A DNA stretch of 43,405 nucleotides, taken from positions 1-43,405 of the forward strand of contig CAKSDP010000018.1 of the NCBI GenBank assembly GCA_934446065.1. Reading direction: 5' to 3'. Source of the stretch: an uncultured Eubacteriales bacterium (GTDB taxonomy: Bacteria; Bacillota; Clostridia; Oscillospirales; CAG-272). Under the pieces are notes generated by a model. That model was not told the origin of the DNA. It made no database searches and worked only from the letters and a program-made list of their open reading frames with translations. The position numbers were made by a program, and so were the translations under genes. Positions 1 to 8,323 of the stretch are shown here, piece after piece. The stretch's first letter is position 1, and every line of letters starts with the position of its first letter.

Positions 1-693
1 CTTCTTGCTTCATCCAAGCGGGAGATCAACGATGAAGCGGAAAGATTCTACAACTACGGTATTTCCGTTACCCGCGGCAGGATACGCTGCTATTTCGACA
101 ACGAGCTGATTTTTGACTTTGTTGATGAAAAAGACGAGTATAAGATCGCAAAGAGCGTGAACTCTCCGTTCGTTCTTTGGACCACCAACAACGTATTCTT
201 CGTGAATTCCATTGATATTTCGACACCGGAATATATTTATTCGCCGAACAGAGTTGCCCGTATAGCCGTTTCTGACGATTTCAGATACTGCTACGCACAG
301 GGCGAGGAGATTGACGTTTCCGGCGGTACGCTTTCGGTCACGTATTACAGCGGCGAGTCGGAGATCATCGAGATCACGCCTGATATGGTGAGCGGATTCG
401 ACGGAACAAAGCTCGGCTATCAGAAGATCAGTATCACATACGACGATAAGACCTGCGAGGTCATGACGGCAGTGGTTGAAAAACGGTGCTATGTAAATGA
501 CATTGACAGCGACGGCAGGATCGGTGTCGGTGACGCGATCCTTATTCTGAAGCACATCGCCGGATGGGGTGTTGAGATCGACGAGGGCTTGGCGGACGTT
601 GACGGCGACGGTAAGGTCACGATCCGCGACGCGATATCCGTTATGAGATTTATTGTGTCCTACGCTGATATGCTCGGTCCTGTTACAGAATGA
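1..693 (+). CDS. Dockerin-containing secreted protein, C-terminal part (5' end outside window)
   Basis: The frame is open from base 1, so this is the last 230 residues of a longer protein. Residues about 1-75 (around the stretch GRIRCYFDNELIFDF) look like the end of a concanavalin A-like jelly-roll domain. Residues about 80-160 resemble a bacterial Ig-like domain of the Big_3 type. The last 60 residues are a type I dockerin with two calcium loops, DIDSDGRIGVGD and DVDGDGKVTIRD, each followed by a helix. Dockerins bind cohesin modules of scaffoldins, so the protein is probably exported and assembled on a cell-surface complex acting on polysaccharide. The catalytic part, if any, lies upstream. 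The dockerin call is firm; the two upstream domains are by resemblance. Confidence 0.85.
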   Translation, partial: LLASSKREINDEAERFYNYGISVTRGRIRCYFDNELIFDFVDEKDEYKIAKSVNSPFVLWTTNNVFFVNSIDISTPEYIYSPNRVARIAVSDDFRYCYAQGEEIDVSGGTLSVTYYSGESEIIEITPDMVSGFDGTKLGYQKISITYDDKTCEVMTAVVEKRCYVNDIDSDGRIGVGDAILILKHIAGWGVEIDEGLADVDGDGKVTIRDAISVMRFIVSYADMLGPVTE

Positions 694-713
694 AATACAC
701 TCAAGCAAGTATC

Positions 714-754
714 GGGGGCTGTAAAAAACCTTGAGTTTTTTACAGCCCCCTTTT
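714..754 (+). terminator. Rho-independent terminator of the dockerin gene
   Basis: A 5' arm GGGGGCTGTAAAAAAC and its near-perfect complement form a hairpin spanning 714-750, followed by TTTT. It lies 20 bases after the dockerin stop codon and just before the next promoter. Confidence 0.9.
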
Positions 755-759
755 CGCAC

Positions 760-788
760 TTGATATATTTTACTCCGTGTGGTATACT
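760..788 (+). promoter_or_regulatory. Sigma-A promoter of the radical SAM-der-plsY operon
   Basis: TTGATA (760-765), a 17-base spacer and TATACT (783-788), with TGG directly before the -10 (extended -10). Transcription should start near 795, leaving a short leader before the ATG at 819. Confidence 0.8.
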
Positions 789-818
789 AATATAAGATAA
801 CATGGAGAGTGTGTGCTT

Positions 819-2123
819 ATGGTAAAGATAACCGATGTTCTGCCGCGTTCGCGTGCCGAACGGAAAGGAATAAAGCCGGGAGACGTCCTCGTGGCGATCA
901 ACGGTCACGAGATCTCGGACGTGATAGATTACAGATTCTATCTGACCGAGGAAGAGCTGTTTCTGACTCTTTCGCGGGACGGCGAGGAGTACACCTGCCA
1001 CATCGTCAAAAGTATGTACGATGACATCGGACTTGATTTTGAGACACCTCTCATGGACAAGAAGCACCGGTGCGAGAACAAGTGCATCTTCTGCTTTATC
1101 GACCAGTTGCCGGGCGGACTTCGCGACAGTCTCTATTTCAAGGACGACGATTCGCGCCTCTCCTTTCTCCACGGAAACTATATCACGCTTACGAATCTTG
1201 AGAAGAAAGATATCGAGCGCATCATAAATATGCATATTTCACCGGTCAACGTGTCGGTTCACACCACAAATCCGGAGCTTCGCATAAAAATGATGAAGAA
1301 CCCGCGCTCCGGCGAGGTGCTTTCGTACCTGAAGATGCTCGCCGACGGCGGAATCAAGCTGCGCGGGCAGATCGTCCTTTGCCGCGGGATAAACGACGGT
1401 GCAGAGCTTGACCGCTCGATGAGTGATCTCGAAAAGCTCTATCCGGCGATGGACAGCGTGTCAATCGTCCCCGCCGGGATCACTGCGTACAGGCGCGGGC
1501 TTTATCCGCTCGAGCCGTTCTCGCCCGAAGAATGCGCGGACGTTATATCGCAGATAACGGCATTTTCAGACGGGTGCCTCGAGCGCCACGGCGAGCGCAT
1601 ATTCTATCCGGCGGACGAGTTCTATGTGAAATCGGGCACGCCGATCCCGCCGCCGGAGTTCTGGGGCGACTACTCGCAGATAGAGAACGGTGTCGGAATG
1701 CTGTCGTCGTTCGAGTGCGAGTTCAATTCCGCCATGGCGACGCTGTCCGATGAGGAAATGTCGACCGAGGTCGATGTGTCGGTTGCGACGGGCGCCGCCG
1801 CGTATGATTTTATGTGCCGCCTTGTTGAAAAACTGAAGAGCGTGTGCTATAATGTTCACTGCACTGTCTATCAGGTAGAGAACCGCTTTTTCGGCGGAGA
1901 GATCACGGTCACGGGGCTTTTGACCGGGCGCGATCTGTCCGAGCAGCTTGCGGGACAGCACCTCGGCGATCGGCTGCTCCTTTCGAGAAATATGCTGCGG
2001 CAGGAGGGCGATCTGTTCCTGTGCGGCATGACTCCCGCCGAGCTTGAGGAAAAGCTCGGGGTACCGCTCGTTTTCACCGAAAACGACGGCGCCGACTTCC
2101 TTTATAACATACTCGGAATATAA
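819..2123 (+). CDS. PDZ-radical SAM protein, DUF512 family
   Basis: A 434-residue protein. Residues 1-60 form a PDZ-like domain (KPGDVLVAINGHEI). Cysteines 85, 89 and 92 form a CX3CX2C radical SAM cluster motif (CENKCIFC), and the C-terminal half matches the DUF512 region (stretches such as VSVHTTNPELR and RGQIVLCRGIND). The molecular function of the family is not known; it is commonly found next to der in Clostridia, as here, so a link to ribosome assembly or RNA modification is possible but inferred. An in-frame GTG at 813 is possible, but GGAGAG at 804-809 is 9 bases from the ATG at 819 and only 3 from the GTG, so ATG was chosen. First gene of a five-gene operon. Confidence 0.9.
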   Translation: MVKITDVLPRSRAERKGIKPGDVLVAINGHEISDVIDYRFYLTEEELFLTLSRDGEEYTCHIVKSMYDDIGLDFETPLMDKKHRCENKCIFCFIDQLPGGLRDSLYFKDDDSRLSFLHGNYITLTNLEKKDIERIINMHISPVNVSVHTTNPELRIKMMKNPRSGEVLSYLKMLADGGIKLRGQIVLCRGINDGAELDRSMSDLEKLYPAMDSVSIVPAGITAYRRGLYPLEPFSPEECADVISQITAFSDGCLERHGERIFYPADEFYVKSGTPIPPPEFWGDYSQIENGVGMLSSFECEFNSAMATLSDEEMSTEVDVSVATGAAAYDFMCRLVEKLKSVCYNVHCTVYQVENRFFGGEITVTGLLTGRDLSEQLAGQHLGDRLLLSRNMLRQEGDLFLCGMTPAELEEKLGVPLVFTENDGADFLYNILGI

Positions 2124-2142
2124 TTCTTTGCGGAGGGATCGC

Positions 2143-2970
2143 ATGAAGAAAATAATTGCGGCAGCATTGTGCGCGGCGCTTCTGCTGTCAGCTGCCGGCT
2201 GCTCGAGAAGAAAGAAACAGCCGTCCGTGACGACAGATACAAATACCGAAACGTCGGTGAGCGACCGCGTGACGCACGAAACGACTGCGGACGTCACGTC
2301 TGCGGTAACAACGGCGGCAGCGTCTGACGCCGCGACCGATACGGTAAGCGCCAACACCCCCGTGACGGTGAAATACGAAACATTTGAGAATCAGAACAAC
2401 AGCGTCACGCTTAAATATCCTGTGTTCGGCGATGCGGCGCACGGTGATGCCGATGCCGCGATACGCGATTTTGTGTACGGCAGATATATCTCCGCGGGTA
2501 TGTTCCCCGAGGAGTTTGCCTCGTATGAGATCACCGATGTCGAGGTCATGTATTCCGGCGAGCGGCTTATGTCGGCTCTGTTTGTGGGTCAGATCATCGG
2601 CGAGAACGGGGAAGAGCATTTCGCGTACACGCTGAATCTCGGGCTATCACCCGTGCGGGTGTATGAGTCGGCGGAGCTTTTGACCTCCAACACCGCGCTC
2701 TACGATTCATTTGTGTCGGGCAAATTTACCCTTGTGCGCGGACACAGCGCCCTTCTCTCGGATATGACGGTCGAGGATATCGCATACGCCTTCCGTCCCG
2801 AGCTCGGCGTATATCCGGGCGTATATCTTAAAGGCAGCACGCTCGGCATAGTCTGCGAGGTACCTCAAGTGTACGGCGGATATGCCGCGTTTGAATGTGA
2901 TACCGATGCGCTTGACGGCGTGATATCAGCCGCAGCTGCGTCGCTTACCGCAGACTCCGGCAACTCTTAA
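2143..2970 (+). CDS. Putative lipoprotein
   Basis: 275 residues. The N-terminus is a lipoprotein signal peptide: KK, a hydrophobic stretch, then the lipobox LSAAGC with the Cys at residue 19 or close by. A Ser/Thr/Ala-rich linker of about 50 residues follows, then a globular part of about 200 residues. That part loosely resembles extracellular DUF4163/DUF3298-type domains, which is only an impression. The protein should be anchored on the outer face of the membrane. The start at 2143 is set by GGAGGG at 2132-2137 and by the signal peptide; reading further upstream would overlap the previous gene. It lies between the radical SAM gene and der with short gaps, so it is cotranscribed. Function unknown. 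Confidence 0.8.
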   Translation: MKKIIAAALCAALLLSAAGCSRRKKQPSVTTDTNTETSVSDRVTHETTADVTSAVTTAAASDAATDTVSANTPVTVKYETFENQNNSVTLKYPVFGDAAHGDADAAIRDFVYGRYISAGMFPEEFASYEITDVEVMYSGERLMSALFVGQIIGENGEEHFAYTLNLGLSPVRVYESAELLTSNTALYDSFVSGKFTLVRGHSALLSDMTVEDIAYAFRPELGVYPGVYLKGSTLGIVCEVPQVYGGYAAFECDTDALDGVISAAAASLTADSGNS

Positions 2971-2989
2971 AGAACGAAAGGTTTAGCAT

Positions 2990-4327
2990 ATGGCAAAACA
3001 GGTAATAGCGATAGTCGGGCGTCCGAATGTCGGAAAGAGCACGCTTTTCAATAAGCTTATCGGCGAGCGGCGTGCGATCGTCGAGGACGTGCCCGGAATC
3101 ACGCGTGACCGCATCTACGGCGAGACCGAGTGGCGCGGCAGGCGCTTTATTGTGATTGACACCGGCGGAATCGAGCCGAAAACAGACGATATCATACTGA
3201 AGAAAATGCGCGCACAGGCGCAGATCGCGATCGACACAGCCGACGTGATACTGTTCATGTGCGATATCCGCACGGGGCTTGTTGCGGACGATCTCGACAT
3301 TGCCGTGATGCTCAAGAAGAGCGGCAAGCCGGTCATTCCGTGCATAAACAAGTCCGACCGTATCGGTGACGTTGCACCCGAGTTTTACGAGTTCTACGAG
3401 CTTGGGTTCAGTATAGACCCGATTCCGCTCTCGTCGCTGCACGGCAGCGGATCCGGCGATGTGCTTGACGCCGTGATCGAGGCGCTCCCCGAGCCGGACG
3501 AGACCGAGGAGGACGACGACCGCATAAAGGTCGCCGTGATCGGCAAACCGAACGCCGGAAAATCGTCCATCATCAACAAGATTCTCGGCGACGACAGACT
3601 GATCGTTTCCGATATCGCGGGAACTACGCGCGACGCAATCGACACAATGTGCGATAACGAGTACGGCAGCTACACATTTATTGATACTGCCGGGATCAGG
3701 CGGCAGAGCCGCGTTGACGACCGCATCGAGAAATTCAGCGTGCTCCGCGCAAAGATGGCGGTCGAGCGCGCAAACGTTTGCGTTATCATGATCGACGCAA
3801 CCGTCGGCATAACCGAGCAGGACGAAAAGATTGCCGGGATCGCCCACGAGGCGGGCAAGCCGTCCATAATCGCGGTCAACAAGTGGGATCTTGTCGATAA
3901 GGACAATACCACGGTGAATTCCTTCACAAAGGATATATACAACGCGCTCGGGTATATGACCTATGCGCCGATACTCTTTATTTCCGCGCTGACGGGACAG
4001 CGGCTGAACAAGCTGTTTGAGCATATAAATTACGTCTATGACCAGTCGCTTCTCAGAATATCTACGGGAATGCTCAACGATGTGCTCGCCGATGCGGTCG
4101 CAAAGGTCCAGCCGCCGTCCGACAAGGGACGCAGGCTGAAGATATACTACATGACCGAGACTTCGGTTGCGCCGCCTACGTTTGTCATGTTCTGCAATAA
4201 TGCGGAGCTGTTCCACTTCTCGTATCAGAGATATATCGAAAACTGCCTCAGAACCACGTTCGGCTTCAGAGGCACGCCGATCCGCCTGATCGTGCGCCAG
4301 AAGGGCGACGACGGTTCGGCAGACTGA
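2990..4327 (+). CDS. der: Ribosome-associated GTPase Der (EngA)
   Basis: 445 residues with two tandem GTPase domains and a C-terminal KH-like domain, the architecture unique to Der. Domain 1 has GRPNVGKS (10-17), DTGG (57-60) and NKSD (120-123). Domain 2 has GKPNAGKS (185-192), DTAG (232-235) and NKWD (297-300). An acidic linker (ETEEDDD) joins them. Der is an essential factor for maturation of the 50S ribosomal subunit. Length matches the family. It sits 19 bases after the lipoprotein gene and 21 bases before plsY, within one operon. Confidence 0.98.
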   Translation: MAKQVIAIVGRPNVGKSTLFNKLIGERRAIVEDVPGITRDRIYGETEWRGRRFIVIDTGGIEPKTDDIILKKMRAQAQIAIDTADVILFMCDIRTGLVADDLDIAVMLKKSGKPVIPCINKSDRIGDVAPEFYEFYELGFSIDPIPLSSLHGSGSGDVLDAVIEALPEPDETEEDDDRIKVAVIGKPNAGKSSIINKILGDDRLIVSDIAGTTRDAIDTMCDNEYGSYTFIDTAGIRRQSRVDDRIEKFSVLRAKMAVERANVCVIMIDATVGITEQDEKIAGIAHEAGKPSIIAVNKWDLVDKDNTTVNSFTKDIYNALGYMTYAPILFISALTGQRLNKLFEHINYVYDQSLLRISTGMLNDVLADAVAKVQPPSDKGRRLKIYYMTETSVAPPTFVMFCNNAELFHFSYQRYIENCLRTTFGFRGTPIRLIVRQKGDDGSAD

Positions 4328-4348
4328 TTTGTTATGAGGTTTTGACCA

Positions 4349-5092
4349 ATGTCATATCGCGAACTGATATATAAAGGATTTGTCGGAAAATTCCTTGAGG
4401 GCGGCACATCTTCGGCGTTTGTATATTACGGCACGATCGTCGCTGTGATCGCCGCGTGTGTTATTATCCCGTATCTCCTCGGATGTATAAATTTCAGCAT
4501 CGTTATCTCAAAGAAGAAGTACCACCAGGACATACGCTCATTCGGCAGCGGAAACGCCGGAGCTACGAATATGCAGCGCACATACGGAACCGGCGCGGCA
4601 GCACTTACGTTTCTCGGCGATTTTGCGAAGGCGGCGGTGTCGGTCATATTCGGCATTTGCCTGTTCGGCGGGATCGGCGGCTATCTTGCGGCTCTGTTCT
4701 GCATGATCGGCCACGCTTTTCCGTGCTTCTACGGATTCAAGGGCGGCAAGGGAGTTGCCGTCAGCGCGGGAGCGATCCTGTTCCTTGATTGGCGCATATT
4801 CCTGATCCTGTTTCCGTGCTTTGTTGCGATCGTTGCACTGTCAAAATATATATCGCTCGGCTCGGTCACGTGTATGTTCCTGTTCCCGCTCCTCGACAGC
4901 AGGATGGTCACGGGGCGTATGCCGGCGCCGGTCGTTCTGATCGCCATGCTTATGGCGGCTCTCGTGATCTACCTCCACCGCGGCAATATCAAACGCATAT
5001 ACAGCGGTACGGAGTCGAAGATCTCGTTCTCGAAGAAAAAGAATAAACCCGCAGACGGTGACGACGGAGATCCCGCTGATGCAGAAAAGTAA
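4349..5092 (+). CDS. plsY: Acyl-phosphate:glycerol-3-phosphate acyltransferase PlsY
   Basis: 247 residues, a multi-pass membrane protein. The family motifs are present: GSGNAGATNMQRTYG near residue 66 and GHAFPCFYGFKGGKGVAVSAG near residue 120. PlsY transfers an acyl chain from acyl-phosphate to glycerol-3-phosphate, the first step of phospholipid synthesis. The start has TGAGG 9 bases upstream. About 25 extra residues precede the first membrane segment, and the charged C-terminal tail (KKKNKPADGDDGD) is longer than usual. In Gram-positive bacteria acyl-phosphate comes from PlsX or from fatty acid kinase; fakB and fakA candidates lie downstream at 7403 and 9871. The 3' end overlaps the next gene by 14 bases. 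Confidence 0.95.
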   Translation: MSYRELIYKGFVGKFLEGGTSSAFVYYGTIVAVIAACVIIPYLLGCINFSIVISKKKYHQDIRSFGSGNAGATNMQRTYGTGAAALTFLGDFAKAAVSVIFGICLFGGIGGYLAALFCMIGHAFPCFYGFKGGKGVAVSAGAILFLDWRIFLILFPCFVAIVALSKYISLGSVTCMFLFPLLDSRMVTGRMPAPVVLIAMLMAALVIYLHRGNIKRIYSGTESKISFSKKKNKPADGDDGDPADAEK

Positions 5093-6263
5093 TACGGAAT
5101 CGGTTTTGGCGTTTGCCGATTTTGCCGCATCGGCAGCGGGACGCGGCGTCCTGAGACTGCTTGTGTTCTCGTTGCCGAGAGATCGCGCGGGCGCTGCGAA
5201 AAAGGTCTGCGGTACGCTGAAAAAGATCGGTGCAAATACCGTTCTCCAGCTCGAATACAGCTTGAGCGAGGGTAGGCTGCGTCACGAAAATATTTTACTC
5301 GACGGCGTTGCCGATAAATGTTCGGCGCTTGCCGTAGAATATTCCCGAGGTGAGGCGTATATCGGCGATAAATGCGCGTCGCTCATGATATCGAAGAAAG
5401 GAAAGGCGACATTCCTTTGCCCGAAGAATTTCTCCGATCCGGACGATGTTCGTCCGATCGGCGGAAACGACCGCGAGAAGAATTACCTCATTCCGGAGAC
5501 GGCGCCGTTTCTGCACGTGCTCGGTATTTCGGATGCGTCGGGACGCGTGAAGGATAAGCGGCGGCCAAAATTCAGACAGATCAACAAATTCTGCGAGTAT
5601 GCGCTCGATATTCTGAAGGACGCGGATCAGGACGCCCCCGTAAGGATCGCCGATATGTGCTGCGGCAAGAGCTATCTCAGCTTTGCGCTGTACTATGTCG
5701 TTACGAATGTTCTAAAGCGCGAGTGCGAGATGGTCTGCGTTGACCTGAAGCAAAGCGTGATCGACGATGTTTCGGCAATTGCGGAAAACGCTGGCTTTTC
5801 GGGAATGACGTTCATCTGTGCCGATATTACCGGCTTTGAGCCGCCGTTCACGCCGGATCTTGTGGTGTCGCTTCACGCGTGCGATATCGCGACCGACATC
5901 GTGCTCGACTTTGCGGTGAAGTGCCGCGCCGCGCGGATACTGTCAACGCCCTGCTGCCATCACGAACTTGCCAGCATAATCGATTCGCCGGAGCTTTCGT
6001 TTATTACGCGTCACTCCGTTCTGCGGCAGAAGCTCTGCTCCGCCGCTACCGATTCGCTGAGACTTCTTCGGCTCGAGTGCGCGGGATATAAGGTGGATGC
6101 CGTTGAGTTTGTCGATCCCGAGGATACCCCGAAGAATGTTATGCTCCGTGCGGTCTATACCGGTCGCGTAAGACGCGGCGCGGTTGACGAGTACGCCGCT
6201 GCGTGCGATTTTCTGAACAGAAGCGGAGTTTTGGCACACGTTTTTTCAAAGCCGGAAAAATAA
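5079..6263 (+). CDS. SAM-dependent methyltransferase, Methyltransf_32-like
   Basis: 394 residues. A class I SAM fold in the central part shows motif I as IADMCCGKSYLSFAL and motif II as MVCVDLKQS. A characteristic LVVSLHACDIATD and a later STPCCHHEL resemble the Methyltransf_32 family, which includes GSTCD-like proteins. The substrate is unknown; RNA is plausible from relatives with the Cys-Cys-His signature, but this is inference. An in-frame GTG at 5058 exists, but GGAG at 5066-5069 lies 9 bases before the ATG at 5079, so ATG was chosen. The start overlaps the end of plsY, which implies translational coupling. Last gene of the operon; no terminator hairpin was recognised after it. Confidence 0.85.
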   Translation: MQKSNTESVLAFADFAASAAGRGVLRLLVFSLPRDRAGAAKKVCGTLKKIGANTVLQLEYSLSEGRLRHENILLDGVADKCSALAVEYSRGEAYIGDKCASLMISKKGKATFLCPKNFSDPDDVRPIGGNDREKNYLIPETAPFLHVLGISDASGRVKDKRRPKFRQINKFCEYALDILKDADQDAPVRIADMCCGKSYLSFALYYVVTNVLKRECEMVCVDLKQSVIDDVSAIAENAGFSGMTFICADITGFEPPFTPDLVVSLHACDIATDIVLDFAVKCRAARILSTPCCHHELASIIDSPELSFITRHSVLRQKLCSAATDSLRLLRLECAGYKVDAVEFVDPEDTPKNVMLRAVYTGRVRRGAVDEYAAACDFLNRSGVLAHVFSKPEK

Positions 6264-6287
6264 GAGATAAAATTTTTGCAAAAACTA

Positions 6288-6316
6288 TTGCATTTTACTC
6301 TGAAATGTGGTAGAAT
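6288..6316 (+). promoter_or_regulatory. Sigma-A promoter of tRNA-Val
   Basis: TTGCAT (6288-6293), 17-base spacer, TAGAAT (6311-6316) preceded by TGG. The tRNA starts 40 bases further on. Confidence 0.75.
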
Positions 6317-6355
6317 ATCACACGTGAACAGAGTGACACACGTCGCGTCGTGTTC

Positions 6356-6432
6356 GGAGGCATAGCTCAGCTGGTTAGAGTGCTTGCTTGACATGCAAGA
6401 GGTCACTGGTTCGATTCCAGTTGTCTCCACCA
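6356..6432 (+). tRNA. tRNA-Val (anticodon GAC), CCA encoded
   Basis: Acceptor arms GGAGGCA and TGTCTCC pair fully with one G-T. The D arm is GCTC/GAGT. The anticodon stem CTTGC/GCAAG encloses the loop TTGACAT, so the anticodon is GAC (valine). The T arm ACTGG/CCAGT encloses TTCGATT. Discriminator A6429 is followed by CCA at 6430-6432. Confidence 0.95.
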
Positions 6433-6435
6433 TAC

Positions 6436-6470
6436 AAAATCCCGTCGGTTCAGGACGGGATTTTGTTTTT
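6436..6470 (+). terminator. Terminator after tRNA-Val
   Basis: AAAATCCCGTC (6436-6446) and GACGGGATTTT (6454-6464) form an 11-bp hairpin with a 7-base loop, followed by GTTTTT. It starts 4 bases after the tRNA. Confidence 0.9.
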
Positions 6471-6531
6471 GCCGAAATTTACGGATTTTTACACGAAATG
6501 TTAAGATATATACTATATCTCGGCGCCGCTA

Positions 6532-6561
6532 TTGCAAAACTGCGGTGTGATGTGGTAAAAT
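6532..6561 (+). promoter_or_regulatory. Promoter of the HTH-membrane regulator gene
   Basis: TTGCAA (6532-6537), 18-base spacer, TAAAAT (6556-6561) with TGG before it. Downstream, GATGC-CCCGC-GCATC near 6592-6606 is a short inverted repeat in the leader that could serve as an operator. Confidence 0.65.
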
Positions 6562-6636
6562 ATAAATAGGATACGTGAATTTCAAATGCGGATGCCCCGC
6601 GCATCTTCAAATTTACATAGAAAAGGACGGTACGCT

Positions 6637-7227
6637 GTGGAAGAACTGAAGAAAATAATTGCGGAAAACATTATTGAACTCAGAACGAGCACGGGCATGA
6701 CTCAGTACGAGCTTGCCGAAAAGCTCAATTATTCGGATAAATCAATTTCAAAGTGGGAGAGAGCGGAGGCTGTCCCGGATGTCGTTGTCCTCAAGGGCAT
6801 CGCCGATATCTTCGGCGTCAGCGTGGACTATCTCTTGACTGCGCACGACGACGATCAGCATATCAAAGCGGTCAAAGCCGAGAGCGAGACGATAAAGCGG
6901 CGTCACAGACTTATAATCGGCATATCGATACTCGGAATATGGTCGATAGCACTGCTCCTGTTCGTAATATTCTGGATTACGGGACATATCGTGTGGTATA
7001 TTTTCATGAGCGCAGTCCCGGTATCGCTTATTACGTTCCTTGTTCTGCACTCCATATGGGGGCGCGGAAAATATAACTTCTATATAGTTTCGGCGCTCAT
7101 GGTCGGCACGCTTCTCACCATATACTTCCTGTTTTTGAAGCATAATTTCTGGCAGATATTCCTTCTTGCGATACCGCTCGAGCTTATAATCGTCCTGTGC
7201 TTCAAAATCAAAAATCTGCACGACTGA
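6637..7227 (+). CDS. XRE-family HTH regulator with membrane-spanning C-terminal domain
   Basis: 196 residues. Residues about 1-65 are a Cro/CI-type helix-turn-helix (MTQYELAEKLNYSDKSISKWERAEAVPDV). Residues about 90-190 contain four hydrophobic segments, so the protein should tether a DNA-binding domain to the membrane. This architecture is frequent in Clostridia; the signal sensed is unknown. The start is taken as GTG 6637, with AAGGA at 6623-6627 9 bases upstream. An in-frame ATG at 6586 lacks a good ribosome binding site. The gene has its own promoter and stands alone between tRNA-Val and degV. Confidence 0.85.
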   Translation: MEELKKIIAENIIELRTSTGMTQYELAEKLNYSDKSISKWERAEAVPDVVVLKGIADIFGVSVDYLLTAHDDDQHIKAVKAESETIKRRHRLIIGISILGIWSIALLLFVIFWITGHIVWYIFMSAVPVSLITFLVLHSIWGRGKYNFYIVSALMVGTLLTIYFLFLKHNFWQIFLLAIPLELIIVLCFKIKNLHD

Positions 7228-7235
7228 AAAATACA

Positions 7236-7306
7236 GTAGAGCAGCAAACCCCTGATTTTGCAGGGATTCTACGATGGGTAGAACCGAGTCTCTCCACAGT
7301 AGAGAC
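7236..7306 (+). other. Two consecutive RNA hairpins between the HTH gene and degV
   Basis: Hairpin one: outer arms GTAGA (7236-7240) and TCTAC (7268-7272) around inner arms CCCTG (7250-7254) and CAGGG (7261-7265). Hairpin two: GTCTCT (7288-7293) and AGAGAC (7301-7306). Neither has a T tract. They may end the upstream transcript or stabilise it. They lie before the degV promoter. Confidence 0.45.
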
Positions 7307-7324
7307 ACTCTCCGCGTTTGTAGG

Positions 7325-7353
7325 TTGAGTATTTTGCGCGCGGGGTGTACAAT
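7325..7353 (+). promoter_or_regulatory. Promoter of the degV gene
   Basis: TTGAGT (7325-7330), 17-base spacer, TACAAT (7348-7353). The start codon lies about 50 bases downstream. Confidence 0.6.
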
Positions 7354-7402
7354 AATTCCGATGGCGGGTTGCCGCCGTATCAAGTCAGAGAGAAAGCGAG
7401 AT

Positions 7403-8308
7403 ATGCAAATGGATAACAAGTTCATTCTTTCGTGTGAGTCAACAGTTGATCTGCCTTATGCGTATGTGAGCGGGAGAGATATCCCGGTTTTATTCTATTC
7501 CTATGAGATAAACGGAACCGTCTACACGGACGATATGTTCCGCGATCCCGAGGCGCTGCCTCACTTCTACAAGCTGCTAGAGGAGGGCGGACTTCCGAGT
7601 ACGACCCAGCTCAATCAGATCCAGTACGAGGAGTTCTTCGATGAGCTTCTGCAGAAGGGCGACGTGCTCCATATCGCCTTCGGAACCGGAATGACCGGCT
7701 CGTACAACAATGCGGTCGCCGCCGCAAAGCTCATGCGTGAGAAATATCCCGACAGAAAGCTGTCCGTGATCGACTCCCTTTGCAGCTGCGGCGGATACGG
7801 AATGTTTATGGACATTCTTGCGGATATGCGTGATGCCGGCGCATCGTTTGACGAGCTTGAGACATGGGCGCTTGAGAATCGCCTGAAGATACATCACCAG
7901 TTCTTCTCGACCGACCTGAAGTATTTCCGCCGCGGCGGCAGAGTTTCCGGCCCCGTTGCGATGATCGGCTCGATCCTCAACATCTGCCCGATCATGCACC
8001 TTGACGACAAGGGAAAGATCATCGCATACGACAAGGTGCGCGGTAAGAAGAACGCTATCAGACGCACCGTCGATGTAATGGTGAATCACGCGGAGGGCGG
8101 CGCCGACTACGACGGAAAGTGCTTCCTCAATCATGCACATTGCCCCGAGGACGCGGCTGAAACCGTTGCCCTGGTCGAGGAGAAGTTCCCGAAGCTGAAG
8201 GGCAAGATCGTCGTGAACGAGATCGGTACGATCATCGCATCTCACACCGGTCCCGGAACCGTATCGCTGTATTTTATCGGCGACCCGAGAACCGCTGATT
8301 TCAAGTGA
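7403..8308 (+). CDS. DegV family fatty acid-binding protein (FakB-like)
   Basis: 301 residues spanning the whole DegV fold. Family features are the N-terminal LSCESTVDLP, the PSTTQLN segment, FGTGMTGSYNNA and the RRGGRVSGP region. DegV/FakB proteins carry a fatty acid in the cytoplasm and present it to FakA for phosphorylation at the carboxylate, giving acyl-phosphate. A candidate fakA lies at 9871 and plsY at 4349. The ribosome binding site is weak (GCGAG), and an ATG at 7409 is an alternative start. Chain-length preference cannot be read from the sequence. Confidence 0.9.
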   Translation: MQMDNKFILSCESTVDLPYAYVSGRDIPVLFYSYEINGTVYTDDMFRDPEALPHFYKLLEEGGLPSTTQLNQIQYEEFFDELLQKGDVLHIAFGTGMTGSYNNAVAAAKLMREKYPDRKLSVIDSLCSCGGYGMFMDILADMRDAGASFDELETWALENRLKIHHQFFSTDLKYFRRGGRVSGPVAMIGSILNICPIMHLDDKGKIIAYDKVRGKKNAIRRTVDVMVNHAEGGADYDGKCFLNHAHCPEDAAETVALVEEKFPKLKGKIVVNEIGTIIASHTGPGTVSLYFIGDPRTADFK

Positions 8309-8323
8309 TCGCGGGGTGGCATC

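Noticed and set aside
10..759. Long open frame on the minus strand opposite the dockerin gene
   Set aside because: It is antisense to a clear dockerin protein, has no family features and runs through the terminator hairpin.
2945..4216. 423-residue minus-strand frame opposite der
   Set aside because: It mirrors the codon bias of der, shows no domain and has no ribosome binding site.
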